Assembly (NCBI GenBank): GCA_003170035.1
Contig: PMZX01000280.1
Coordinates: 4,372 to 13,428 of the forward strand
From: Myxococcales bacterium
GTDB taxonomy: Bacteria; Myxococcota_A; Polyangia; Fen-1088
Reading direction: 5' to 3'
DNA length: 9,057 nt
The notes under the pieces are model-generated. The model did not search any database, was not told the origin of the DNA, and saw only the letters and a program-made list of their open reading frames with translations. The position numbers and the translations under genes are program-made. Shown piece by piece: positions 1 through 8,265 of this stretch (its first letter is position 1; each line of letters starts with the position of its first letter).

Positions 1-1036
1 TGCGCAGATCCAGGTCAGGCGCGGCAGGACCGAGATACTTGCCGATGGCGCACACCAGACGGCCCACATTCGGGTCGTTGCCGCATACCGCGCACTTGAA
101 AAGGGGCGAGTTGACCACGGACTTGCCCACGCCTCGGGCCAGGGCTTCGCTGGGTGCGCCACTGACCCGCACGCGCAGCACGTGGTGCACGCCTTCGCCG
201 TTGCGGGGCATGTCTTCCGCCAGATCCTGGCACACCTGTGCCAGCGCGTGTTCGAACGCGGCCGGGTCAGGGCAGGGCACCGCGCCCGACGAGAGCAGCA
301 GCACCGTGTCCGATGTGCTGGTGTCCGAGTCGATGCTCATGCAGTTGAAGCTGTTGTCCACGGCCGGGACCAGCATGCGGCGCAGGTCGGCCCGGGGAAC
401 CGCGACATCGGTGAGCAGAAAGACCAGCATGGTGGCCAGGTTGGGTTCAATCATACCTGCGCCCTTGGCAAAGCCCACGATGCTGCCCCGGCCAACCTTT
501 GCGCGGCGGACCTTGGGGTACAGGTCGGTGGTCATGATGGCAGTCGCAGCGTCGACCAACGATCGCTGCCCGAGCGAAGCAACCGCATCAGGAAGCGCAG
601 CCAGCATGGCCTCCGCGGGCATGCGCCAACCGATGACCCCAGTCGAGTTGGGCAGCACCTGGCGGCCCTGCAAACCCAGCGCGCCTGCCACCGCCTCGCA
701 CCAACGTTCGGCAATGGCAAGCCCGTCAGGCGCGCGCACATTCGATACCTTGCTGTTCACCACCACCGCGCCCACGGTTGCTTCGTGAAGACGCTGCCGG
801 CCGAGAATCACGGGCGCACCGGGAAGCGCGTTGCGGGTGAACACCCCGGCGAAATCCGGCGTGGGCCGATCGAGAGCGATCAAGGTCACGTCCATCTTGG
901 CCGGTTTGGGTACCTCGGCCGGAATGAACGACAGAGACGTTGTGCCCACGCGAAAACCCACCGGTAGGATGGCCTGGGTAGCCAGCCAGGCCCGGTGGGC
1001 GTCGCGCGACGAGAAGGTCAGGTTGGTGCTGGACAT
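1..1036 (-). CDS. argJ: ArgJ-family glutamate N-acetyltransferase / ornithine acetyltransferase, C-terminus outside window
   Basis: ArgJ moves the acetyl group from N-acetylornithine to glutamate, closing the acetyl cycle of arginine synthesis in the cytoplasm. Some members also use acetyl-CoA. I translated this strand by hand. About 345 residues are visible of the usual 390-410, so roughly 50 C-terminal residues lie beyond the left edge. Family landmarks are clear: PNSTGVIG with the oxyanion-hole pair T132-G133, MTTDLYPK, the KGAGMIEPNLATML block in which K191 is conserved and T202 is the expected self-cleavage site and nucleophile, and FNCMSIDSDTSTSDT. E281 lies in GEG, but the usual GEGATK reads GEGVHH here, and the later GNDPNWGR reads GNDPNVGR. 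The N-terminus (LPVGFRVGTTSLSFIP) also differs from common ArgJ. I infer a divergent ArgJ subfamily. The ATG at 1036 starts 7 bases after the gcvP stop and has only a weak upstream GAAG, which suggests coupled translation. A specialised ornithine acetyltransferase is the alternative. Confidence 0.9.
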   Translation of the reverse strand, partial: MSSTNLTFSSRDAHRAWLATQAILPVGFRVGTTSLSFIPAEVPKPAKMDVTLIALDRPTPDFAGVFTRNALPGAPVILGRQRLHEATVGAVVVNSKVSNVRAPDGLAIAERWCEAVAGALGLQGRQVLPNSTGVIGWRMPAEAMLAALPDAVASLGQRSLVDAATAIMTTDLYPKVRRAKVGRGSIVGFAKGAGMIEPNLATMLVFLLTDVAVPRADLRRMLVPAVDNSFNCMSIDSDTSTSDTVLLLSSGAVPCPDPAAFEHALAQVCQDLAEDMPRNGEGVHHVLRVRVSGAPSEALARGVGKSVVNSPLFKCAVCGNDPNVGRLVCAIGKYLGPAAPDLDLR

Positions 1037-1043
1037 CGCTACT

Positions 1044-4037
1044 TCACATGGGAACCCTCAAAGGGTTCGCTCCGCCCTTCGGCCCCCCACCTGACCCCCC
1101 ACCCCGCTCGCTTCGCTCGGCCTCGCGCGATGGTGCGCGGCCGGCAAAGCCGGCCGGCTCCCCACGCGAATTGTACGCCTCGACCGGCGGGCAGGAACAG
1201 ACGAACTGTCGGTCGCCCAGCACGTTGTTGAGCCGTCCCACCGACGGCCAGAACTTGCGCCCGCGCAGCCAGGGCAAAGGGTAGGCGGCGCGCTCGCGCG
1301 TGTAAGGGTGCGTCCACTCAGTGGCGACCAGCGACTCCGCCGTGTGGGGCGCGTTCTTGAGCAGGTTGTCCTCGCGCGGCTGCGCGCCTGATTCGATCTC
1401 GCGGATCTCCTGCCGGATGGCGATCATGGCTTCGCAGAAGCGGTCCAGTTCCGCACGGGACTCGCTCTCAGTGGGCTCGATCATCAGAGTTCCCGCGATG
1501 GGGAAGGACATGGTCGGGGCATGGAAGCCGTAGTCCATGAGACGCTTGGCCACATCCTCGGCCTCGATGCCCGCGCTCTTCTTGAGCGGCCGCAGATCCA
1601 CGATGCACTCATGCGCTACGCGGCCGTTCTCTCCCCGATAGACCACGGGGAAATGGGATTGCAGGCGCTCGGCGATGTAGTTGGCGTTGAGGATGGCGAA
1701 CTCGGTGGCCCGCTTGAGTCCCGCCGCGCCCATCATGCGTGCGTACGCCCAAGCCACGAGCAGGATGCTGGCGCTGCCCCAGGGCGCAGCCGCCACGGCG
1801 CCGATGGCGTCGCGCCCGCCCACCGGCACTACGGGATGGCCGGGCAAGAACTCGACCAGATGGCTGGCCACCGCGATGGGGCCCATGCCCGGGCCGCCGC
1901 CGCCATGAGGGCTGGCAAAGGTCTTGTGCAGATTGATGTGGCAGACGTCGGCGCCTATCTCGGCGGGCCGACACAGCCCGACCTGGCCGTTCATGTTGGC
2001 GCCGTCCATGTACACCTGGCCGCCGTGCTCGTGGACGATCGCGCACAGTCGCTGGACGTTCTTCTCGAACACGCCGTGGGTCGAGGGATAGGTGAGCATG
2101 AGCGCGGCCAGGCGATCCCTGTGTTCGGCGGCCTTGGCGGCGAGATCGGCTTCGTCGACGTTGCCGCCGGCGTCGCAGGCGATCCCCACTACCTTGAGCC
2201 CGGCCATGACCGCGGACGCCGGGTTGGTGCCGTGGGCCGAGGCGGGAATCAGGCACACGTCGCGATGGCCTTGCCCGCGCCGCGTGTGATAGCGGCGAAT
2301 GACCAGCAGGCCCGCGTATTCACCCTGCGAACCGGCATTGGGTTGCAGCGAGACACCCTGAAAGCCGGTGACCGTCGCCAGAACATGTTCCAGCTCGCGG
2401 AACATCGTGTGGTAGCCCTCGGCCTGGTTGGCCGGCGCAAAGGGGTGCAGCCGGCTCCATTTGGGCCAACTGATGGGCAACATCTCGGCCGTGCCATTCA
2501 GCTTCATGGTGCACGAGCCGAGCGGAATCATAGAGTGCGCCAGCGACAGATCCCGCGCCTCTAGCCGCCGAATGTAGCGCAACATCTCGGTCTCGGAATG
2601 GTACTGGGCAAAGACCGGGTGTTGCAGGTACGCGCTCTTGCGCAGGAGCGCGTCAGGGATCGGTGGCTCGACGTCCTTGGCCAAAGCCCCAACGTCGGGA
2701 AGCTTGTGACCCGCGGGCGCCAGCACGGCCAGGATGTCGGACACGTCGGCTTCGCTGGTTGCCTCGTCGAGCGAAATCGTGATCGCCGCCGGGCCCAGCG
2801 GTCGGAAGTTCATCCCCGCGGCCTCCGCATGGTCGTGCCAGGTCTTCACGTCAGCAGCCAGGCCTTCCACGCGAACCGTGTCGAAAAACGGACCCCGCCA
2901 CACGCGCAGGCCGAGCCGCGCCAGACCCTCAGCCAGCACGGTGGTCAGCTGGGCGACCCGCTCGGCGATGGCGCGAATCCCGGCCGGCCCGTGGTACACG
3001 GCGTACATGCTCGCCATCACGGCGAGCAAGACCTGCGACGTGCAGATGTTGCTGGTGGCCTTGTCGCGCCGGATGTGCTGCTCGCGGGTCTGCAGGGCCA
3101 TGCGCAGGGCGGTGCGGCCGTGAGCGTCGACGGACACGCCGATCAGTCGTCCGGGCATCCGACGCACGAACTCCTTGCGGGTGGCGAAAAATGCGGCATG
3201 GGGGCCGCCGTAGCCCAGCGGCGTGCCGAAGCGCTGCGTGCTTCCCAGGGCCACGTCTGCGCCGAACTCTCCTGGGGGCAAGAGCAAAGCCAGACTGAGC
3301 AGGTCCGCAGCCACGGCCACGCGCGCGCCAGCGGCATGCGCGCGTTCGCAGAAGGCGCGGTAGTCGACCACGCTGCCGTCGGTGGTGGGGTACTGGACCA
3401 GCGCCCCGAAGACGCGGTTGTCAAAGGCGAAGCGTTCGTGGTTGCCCACCACGACTTCGATACCACGCGCCTCGGCGCGGGTCGCGACGACCGCCAGGGT
3501 CTGCGGGTGGCACAACTCCGAGATGAAGAACAGGTTGGCATCGTCGCGTTCCGCCAGGCCGGCGAACATGTGCATGGCCTCGGCGGCAGCCGTGGCCTCG
3601 TCGAGCAGCGACGCGCCCGCGACCTCCATGGCGGTCAGGTCCATGATCGCAGTCTGGAAATTGAGCAGCGCCTCCAGGCGGCCTTGCGAGATCTCTGCCT
3701 GGTAGGGCGTGTATGCCGTATACCAGCCGGGGTTCTCTAGGATGTTGCGCCTGATGACCGGCGGGACGATGCAGTCGTGGTAGCCCACGCCGATGTACGA
3801 GCGGAACACGCGGTTGTGGGTGGCCAGCCGGCGGACCTCGGCCAGAAGCTGGTGCTCGGAAATCGGCGGCGGCAGGTCGAGCGGCGCCGAGGTGCGGATG
3901 GCGGCGGGGATGGTTTGGCTGACCAGCTCGTCGAGCGAGCGGGCACCCACCACCTTGAGCATCGCTGCCAGGTCGACGTCGTCGGGGCCGATGTGGCGCG
4001 CAGAGAAGAGTTCTGTCGGTTCGAGTGAGGACGACAT
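1044..4037 (-). CDS. gcvP: Glycine dehydrogenase (aminomethyl-transferring), P protein of the glycine cleavage system, with an unusual C-terminal tail
   Basis: This PLP enzyme decarboxylates glycine and loads the aminomethyl group onto the lipoyl arm of GcvH. It is the full-length single-chain form (997 residues), not the split GcvPA/GcvPB form. The N-terminal half opens with [14 protein letters not shown] and carries YIGVGYHDC (about residues 80-88) and TSNICTSQ (about 326-335). The C-terminal half carries GSCTMKLN (about 506-513) and the PLP site [20 protein letters not shown], where K705 is the expected Schiff-base lysine, close to its position in E. coli. The normal family ending (CSCPPVEAY) is reached at Y955. 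The frame then continues for 42 more residues rich in Gly, Arg, Ser and Glu before TGA. That tail is encoded by hairpin-rich DNA and is probably not part of the fold. The ATG at 4037 is 9 bases after the gcvH stop, and a GAGGA ribosome site lies inside the last gcvH codons. The homodimer/tetramer role and cytoplasmic location are known for the family. Confidence 0.97.
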   Translation of the reverse strand: MSSSLEPTELFSARHIGPDDVDLAAMLKVVGARSLDELVSQTIPAAIRTSAPLDLPPPISEHQLLAEVRRLATHNRVFRSYIGVGYHDCIVPPVIRRNILENPGWYTAYTPYQAEISQGRLEALLNFQTAIMDLTAMEVAGASLLDEATAAAEAMHMFAGLAERDDANLFFISELCHPQTLAVVATRAEARGIEVVVGNHERFAFDNRVFGALVQYPTTDGSVVDYRAFCERAHAAGARVAVAADLLSLALLLPPGEFGADVALGSTQRFGTPLGYGGPHAAFFATRKEFVRRMPGRLIGVSVDAHGRTALRMALQTREQHIRRDKATSNICTSQVLLAVMASMYAVYHGPAGIRAIAERVAQLTTVLAEGLARLGLRVWRGPFFDTVRVEGLAADVKTWHDHAEAAGMNFRPLGPAAITISLDEATSEADVSDILAVLAPAGHKLPDVGALAKDVEPPIPDALLRKSAYLQHPVFAQYHSETEMLRYIRRLEARDLSLAHSMIPLGSCTMKLNGTAEMLPISWPKWSRLHPFAPANQAEGYHTMFRELEHVLATVTGFQGVSLQPNAGSQGEYAGLLVIRRYHTRRGQGHRDVCLIPASAHGTNPASAVMAGLKVVGIACDAGGNVDEADLAAKAAEHRDRLAALMLTYPSTHGVFEKNVQRLCAIVHEHGGQVYMDGANMNGQVGLCRPAEIGADVCHINLHKTFASPHGGGGPGMGPIAVASHLVEFLPGHPVVPVGGRDAIGAVAAAPWGSASILLVAWAYARMMGAAGLKRATEFAILNANYIAERLQSHFPVVYRGENGRVAHECIVDLRPLKKSAGIEAEDVAKRLMDYGFHAPTMSFPIAGTLMIEPTESESRAELDRFCEAMIAIRQEIREIESGAQPREDNLLKNAPHTAESLVATEWTHPYTRERAAYPLPWLRGRKFWPSVGRLNNVLGDRQFVCSCPPVEAYNSRGEPAGFAGRAPSREAERSERGGGSGGGPKGGANPLRVPM
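1052..1068. repeat. 7-bp perfect hairpin at the gcvP-argJ junction
   Basis: GAACCCT (1052-1058) and AGGGTTC (1062-1068) form a perfect inverted repeat around a three-base loop. It lies in the last codons of gcvP, just before the argJ start. In the mRNA it would form a short stem about 16 bases upstream of the argJ ATG, so it could affect argJ translation. There is no U-run after it, so it is not a standard terminator. Confidence 0.5.
1075..1105 (-). other. Four G-runs matching the G-quadruplex pattern in the gcvP tail
   Basis: On the minus (coding) strand, runs of 4, 6, 6 and 3 G residues are separated by loops of 1, 6 and 5 bases (1105-1102, 1100-1095, 1088-1083, 1077-1075). This fits the usual G3+N1-7 rule for a quadruplex, in both the coding DNA strand and the mRNA. 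Two of the runs belong to an imperfect 12-base tandem unit, GGTGGGGGG. Folding and function are inferred, not shown. Confidence 0.45.
1138..1156. repeat. 8-bp perfect GC hairpin with AAA loop
   Basis: CGGCCGGC (1138-1145), AAA and GCCGGCCG (1149-1156) form a perfect inverted repeat. It lies just beyond the point where GcvP homologues normally end. A second, shorter GC stem (1124-1128 with 1135-1139) overlaps its left side. Such hairpins with AAA or TTT loops are typical of intergenic repeats and terminators in GC-rich genomes, but here the DNA is read as coding. Confidence 0.55.
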
Positions 4038-4046
4038 CGGGCTGGG

Positions 4047-4442
4047 CTAGTCCTCGTGTTCCTTGAGGAACTCCTCATAGGACGCGGCGTTCATCAGCCC
4101 CTTCAGCTCATCGGGGTTGGATATCTCGATTTGCGCCATCCAGCCGCCGTCGTAGGGCTCCTCGTTCACGTATTCGGGGGAATCCTGCAGCGGGGAGTTG
4201 ACCTTGACCACCTTGCCGGAGACCGGGGCGTAGACGTCGGACACCGCTTTGACCGATTCCACGGACCCGACCACCTCGTGCGCTTTCAGGACCTCGCCCT
4301 CGTTGGGGAGATCCACTTGTGTCACATCGCCTAGCTGATCCACGGCGAACTGGGTGATGCCAATGGTGACCAGGCTGCCTTCCTGGCGGGCCCACTCGTG
4401 GTCCTCGGTGTAGAGCAGGTCGTTGGGAACGTTCTCGCTCAT
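4047..4442 (-). CDS. gcvH: Glycine cleavage system H protein (lipoyl carrier)
   Basis: GcvH is the small lipoylated shuttle that carries the aminomethyl group from GcvP to GcvT and the reduced lipoate to the L protein. The 131-residue length is typical. YTEDHEWAR lies near the N-terminus (11-19). The lipoyl-domain signature GSVESVKAVSDVYAP spans 59-73, with K65 as the lipoylation lysine. The C-terminal part (NEEPYDGGWMAQIEISNP) is also standard. The start is well fixed by the ribosome site AAGGAGA nine bases upstream of the ATG, the best one in the window. It sits 39 bases after gcvT and 9 bases before gcvP, so co-translation of the carrier with its partner enzymes is likely. No residue expected for function is missing. 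Confidence 0.98.
   Translation of the reverse strand: MSENVPNDLLYTEDHEWARQEGSLVTIGITQFAVDQLGDVTQVDLPNEGEVLKAHEVVGSVESVKAVSDVYAPVSGKVVKVNSPLQDSPEYVNEEPYDGGWMAQIEISNPDELKGLMNAASYEEFLKEHED
4051..4055 (-). promoter_or_regulatory. Ribosome binding site of gcvP inside the end of gcvH
   Basis: GAGGA is formed by the last two sense codons of gcvH (Glu-Asp) and lies 13 bases from the gcvP ATG. It supports the ATG at 4037 and suggests coupled translation of H and P. The spacing is long, so the match is moderate. Confidence 0.5.
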
Positions 4443-4451
4443 GTCAGTCGG

Positions 4452-4458
4452 TCTCCTT
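4452..4458 (-). promoter_or_regulatory. Ribosome binding site of gcvH
   Basis: AAGGAGA on the minus strand lies nine bases before the gcvH ATG. It is a near-perfect Shine-Dalgarno match in the 39-base gcvT-gcvH spacer and decides the gcvH start. It is clearly stronger than the sites of the other genes here, which fits the need for a high molar ratio of H protein in the glycine cleavage system (inference). Confidence 0.8.
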
Positions 4459-4481
4459 CAGTGGCGGGATTGTACTTCAGG

Positions 4482-5591
<1,110 letters not shown>

Positions 5592-5639
5592 CGCGGCCGG
5601 ATCTTGGCGGAAAGGCTTCTCCGGGACAAGAGGATCTGT

Positions 5640-7211
5640 CTACCGTCGTTCGAGCAACGTAGGATCGAGAAACCCGACCATCAGTTCGGTGGCCTGGTCT
5701 TGCAGAGCCCGCGCCTCTACCGGTGAGCGCACGTCGTTCATGAGAAAGGAAAACACCAGCGGCTTCTGCCCAGGCGCGCCGGCCACGCCCGACAGACAGC
5801 TCACCTTGGCCAGGGTGCCGGTCTTGGCCCGCACGTAGCGCTCGGCTGCGCTGCCGGCCATGCGGTTGGCCAGCGTCCCGTCAGCGCCGCTTACCGCCAG
5901 CGAAGCCAGGAACTCGCCCGAGATGCGGAAGTCGCGCATGGCGGAACGGATGACCGTGGCGATCTGCTCGGCGGAGAAGCGATTGGACTCGTACAGGCCG
6001 GAGCCGTTTCGCATGGTGTAGCTGGCCTTGCCGATGCCCATGCCGTCAAGGTAGCGCGCCACCGCATCCAGGCCCTTCTGCCAGGTGCCGGGCCGGCCCA
6101 TGACCTCGGCGCCCAGAGTGCGCAGGATCTGTTCGGCAACGAAGTTGTTCGAACGCTTGCCGAGTTCGTGCACGACCACAGCCAGGGTGGGCGAGTCGTG
6201 GGTGGCCAGGGTGCGCAGGCCATCCTTGGGAGCAGCCGCCACGCGCAGGGGCTTGTCGATGGTGATGCCGCGTTTCTGCAAGAGCTGCTTGAAGGTTTGG
6301 CCGAGGAACAGATCCGGCTGGACGATCCGGCGCAGTACGATGCGCGGCTCGCAGCCCAGGCGAACGCGACCCGACACGGTCACGCGGGTTTGACCGTTGC
6401 CAGCGTCGCTGGTCTGCACGACAGGTGCGGCGGGTCCCTTGGCTGCGGTCATCACCCGGCCAGTCAAAACCAGATTGGATGACGGCGGGTCGAGGACCAC
6501 GCGCGCTGGTGCGCCCGCAGTCGGCCCGGGCGTGACGGTCACCGCGACCGCGTTGCCGTTCAACGACGCCGCGGACGAGGGTGCGCGGAACGCGGCGGAA
6601 TCGCTTTTCTCATCATAGGATGGTCCCACTGTGGCGCTGTCAAAGGCAGTGGCATCGACAACCAAGCCGCCGCGCACCTTGCGCAGGCCGATAGCACCAA
6701 GCTCGCTGGCCAGCTCGGCCAGATCCTGCGCGGTGAGGGTGGGATCACCGGAGGCGCGCAGAAAGAGATCCCCCTGCAACTCGCCGGCGGGGTTGACCGC
6801 GCGTCCACCCTCGGCCGGCGCCAGGCCGAGGACCGCGGTTTTCCAGCGGAACTCGGGACCCAGCAGAGCCAGCGCCGCGGCCGTGGTCACCAGCTTCACG
6901 TTGGATGCGGCATTGAGGCCGTTCTTCTCGTTGCGTCCGTAGATGGGCTTGCCACTTTCCGCGTCGAGGACCATCACCGACACCTTGGCGCCGGCAAGGG
7001 CAGGCGAGGCGAAGACCGCATCTAGTCGCGCCTTGAGCCACGCTGGGCGTTCCGCCGGGTTGGCCGGCGGTGGCGGCACGAACGCCGGCGGGGCAGGGGC
7101 CGTGGACAATGTGGTGGCGCCGCTGTCGCTCGCCGGCCGGTTGGGCTGCGCGGCGACAGTGAGGGGGCCGAAGCAGAAAGCGCAGATCAGGGTGAACTTG
7201 TGGCGCAACAT
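5640..7211 (-). CDS. dacB: PBP4-type D-alanyl-D-alanine carboxypeptidase/endopeptidase (peptidase family S13)
   Basis: This periplasmic penicillin-binding protein trims the terminal D-Ala of peptidoglycan peptides and/or cuts D-Ala-mDAP cross-links. A signal peptide is seen (hydrophobic segment about 6-20; likely cut after the V-A-A ending at A21), followed by a Pro/Ala-rich linker to about residue 55. The three active-site motifs are present in order: SNVK (S103 nucleophile, K106), SNN (354-356, in GKRSNNFVAEQ) and KTG (463-465, in RAKTGTL). The long insert between motifs one and two is typical of S13 enzymes. NGSGLYESNRFS (402-413) and SGADGTLANR (441-450) are further family marks. The length of 523 residues is near or slightly above the usual 450-520. 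It is first in the visible operon, 48 bases ahead of gcvT. The start codon precedes a good signal peptide, but the Shine-Dalgarno is weak. Confidence 0.95.
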   Translation of the reverse strand: MLRHKFTLICAFCFGPLTVAAQPNRPASDSGATTLSTAPAPPAFVPPPPANPAERPAWLKARLDAVFASPALAGAKVSVMVLDAESGKPIYGRNEKNGLNAASNVKLVTTAAALALLGPEFRWKTAVLGLAPAEGGRAVNPAGELQGDLFLRASGDPTLTAQDLAELASELGAIGLRKVRGGLVVDATAFDSATVGPSYDEKSDSAAFRAPSSAASLNGNAVAVTVTPGPTAGAPARVVLDPPSSNLVLTGRVMTAAKGPAAPVVQTSDAGNGQTRVTVSGRVRLGCEPRIVLRRIVQPDLFLGQTFKQLLQKRGITIDKPLRVAAAPKDGLRTLATHDSPTLAVVVHELGKRSNNFVAEQILRTLGAEVMGRPGTWQKGLDAVARYLDGMGIGKASYTMRNGSGLYESNRFSAEQIATVIRSAMRDFRISGEFLASLAVSGADGTLANRMAGSAAERYVRAKTGTLAKVSCLSGVAGAPGQKPLVFSFLMNDVRSPVEARALQDQATELMVGFLDPTLLERR

Positions 7212-7271
7212 TGGATCTTGGCTGCGGATCTACCGTGAAGGGGATGGTGACTGCAACCGGCCGCCGCATCC
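7212..7271. promoter_or_regulatory. Divergent spacer between dacB and the cvfB-like gene
   Basis: This 60-base region must drive or lie close to the start of both transcription units. On the minus strand, TTGCAG (7256-7251) and TAGATC (7232-7227) are 18 bases apart and could be a weak promoter for dacB-gcvTHP. The -10 match is poor. GGATCT occurs twice, 13 bases apart (7213-7218 and 7226-7231), and could be an operator half-site pair. On the plus strand, AAGGGG (7238-7243) looks like a ribosome site but is 28 bases from the annotated ATG. I see no hairpin or riboswitch here. Confidence 0.35.
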
Positions 7272-8156
7272 ATGGCAGACTGGCATCCGATGCCGCTTGC
7301 AGCACAACCGTTCCATAGCATTCTCGGCCGTTTTGCCACCCTTGAGATTCGGCGTTTTGCCAGCCCGGGCGCTTTTCTCGCGGAGAAGGGCGCGGGCCTC
7401 GATGCCCCCGCGTTGCTGCTCCTCGGACCAGAGATTCCCGCCGGGGCACGTGTGGGCGACGAGGTTGCTGTCTTTGTCGCGTTGGATTCGGAAGGGCGCC
7501 CGCTGGCCACGACAGCGACGCCCAAGCTGGCGCTCGGCGAGGTGGCGTTTCTCACGGTGACGGCGTGTACGGATTTTGGCGCCTTCGTGGACTGGGGACT
7601 GCCCAAGGAATTGTTGGTGCCGTTTGCGGAGCAGACCACGAAGGTGCGCGTCGGCGAGCGCTATGCGATAGGCCTGTACGTCGACCAGAGCGGCCGTCTG
7701 GCTGGAACCATGCGGGTGAGTGAGCTGCTGGACACGAGTAGTGCTTTCTTGCTCGGACAATGGGTCGAGGGCGAAGCATGGCGCGACGACCCCGAGGTTG
7801 GTCTGTTCGTGATCGTCGAACGCCGCTTTGTCGGGCTGGTGCCCAGGCGCGAACCGCACACGCTGTCGCGCGGTCAAGCGGCACGCTTTCGCGTGACCCA
7901 GGTGCACCCGGACGGCAAGATTGAGCTGTCGTTGCGCGCGCACGCGCACGAAGAACTGGAGGGTGACGCGCGGAAGATCCTGCTGCTGCTCAAGCGCCCG
8001 GGCGCACCCAGACTCGGCGATCGCTCCGACCCCGAGCAGATTCGTACCCTGTTCGGCCTGAGCAAGAAGGCGTTCAAGCGAGCCATCGGAAGACTGCTGA
8101 GAGAGCGGCTGGTCGACATCGACGATCAGGGCTACGTGCGCGTCCTGTCGGTTTAG
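7272..8156 (+). CDS. CvfB/YitL-family S1-like RNA-binding protein
   Basis: The 294-residue protein matches the CvfB family: consecutive S1-type OB folds followed by a winged helix. CvfB is an RNA-binding regulator of virulence genes in Staphylococcus; in most bacteria its role is unknown. An N-terminal S1-like fold spans about 18-82. A second fold contains the family hallmark TDFGAFVDWGLPKELLVPFAEQ region (about 100-121). A third spans about 162-222 (GLFVIVERRFVGLVPRRE). The C-terminal winged helix (about 230-294) has the typical SDPEQIRTLFGLSKKAFKRA stretch (252-271). The protein should be cytoplasmic and has no signal peptide or membrane segment. It is divergent from the dacB-gcv operon, so it is probably regulated separately. 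The start is uncertain: the ATG at 7272 has no close ribosome site, while an in-frame CTG at 7251 stands seven bases after AAGGGG and would add seven residues. Confidence 0.9.
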   Translation: MADWHPMPLAAQPFHSILGRFATLEIRRFASPGAFLAEKGAGLDAPALLLLGPEIPAGARVGDEVAVFVALDSEGRPLATTATPKLALGEVAFLTVTACTDFGAFVDWGLPKELLVPFAEQTTKVRVGERYAIGLYVDQSGRLAGTMRVSELLDTSSAFLLGQWVEGEAWRDDPEVGLFVIVERRFVGLVPRREPHTLSRGQAARFRVTQVHPDGKIELSLRAHAHEELEGDARKILLLLKRPGAPRLGDRSDPEQIRTLFGLSKKAFKRAIGRLLRERLVDIDDQGYVRVLSV

Positions 8157-8166
8157 CCCGGGTGCT

Positions 8167-8198
8167 CTCGTGTCGCTGGCGAGCGCACACGATACGAG
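8167..8198 (+). terminator. Hairpin after the cvfB-like gene, possible terminator
   Basis: CTCGTGTCG (8167-8175) can pair with CGATACGAG (8190-8198) as a 9-bp stem with one G-U pair and a 14-base loop, beginning 10 bases after the stop codon. No U-run follows, so if it ends transcription it does so as a U-less hairpin, as is often seen in GC-rich genomes. The rest of the 109-base gap (8157-8265) holds nothing I can call. TAGTAT at 8231-8236 is only a weak -10-like match without a suitable -35. Confidence 0.4.
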
Positions 8199-8265
8199 CG
8201 GGACGCGGGCGCCGTTGAAGATCGCAGCCCTAGTATCTTTTCGAACCTTCCGTCAGACTTATCGT

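Noticed and set aside
39..788. Long plus-strand open frames opposite argJ
   Set aside because: These are shadow frames that arise from high GC third positions opposite a clear ArgJ reading frame. Their translations show no family signature.
2598..3740. 380-codon plus-strand frame opposite gcvP
   Set aside because: The GcvP frame on the other strand is a complete family match throughout. This frame is rich in His, Arg and Gln with no motif, as expected for an antisense shadow.
5592..5639. Glycine riboswitch ahead of gcvT
   Set aside because: The gap is only 48 bases and lacks room for even one glycine aptamer. The 60-base dacB spacer is also too short. Any riboswitch would have to lie inside coding sequence, and I see no such fold.
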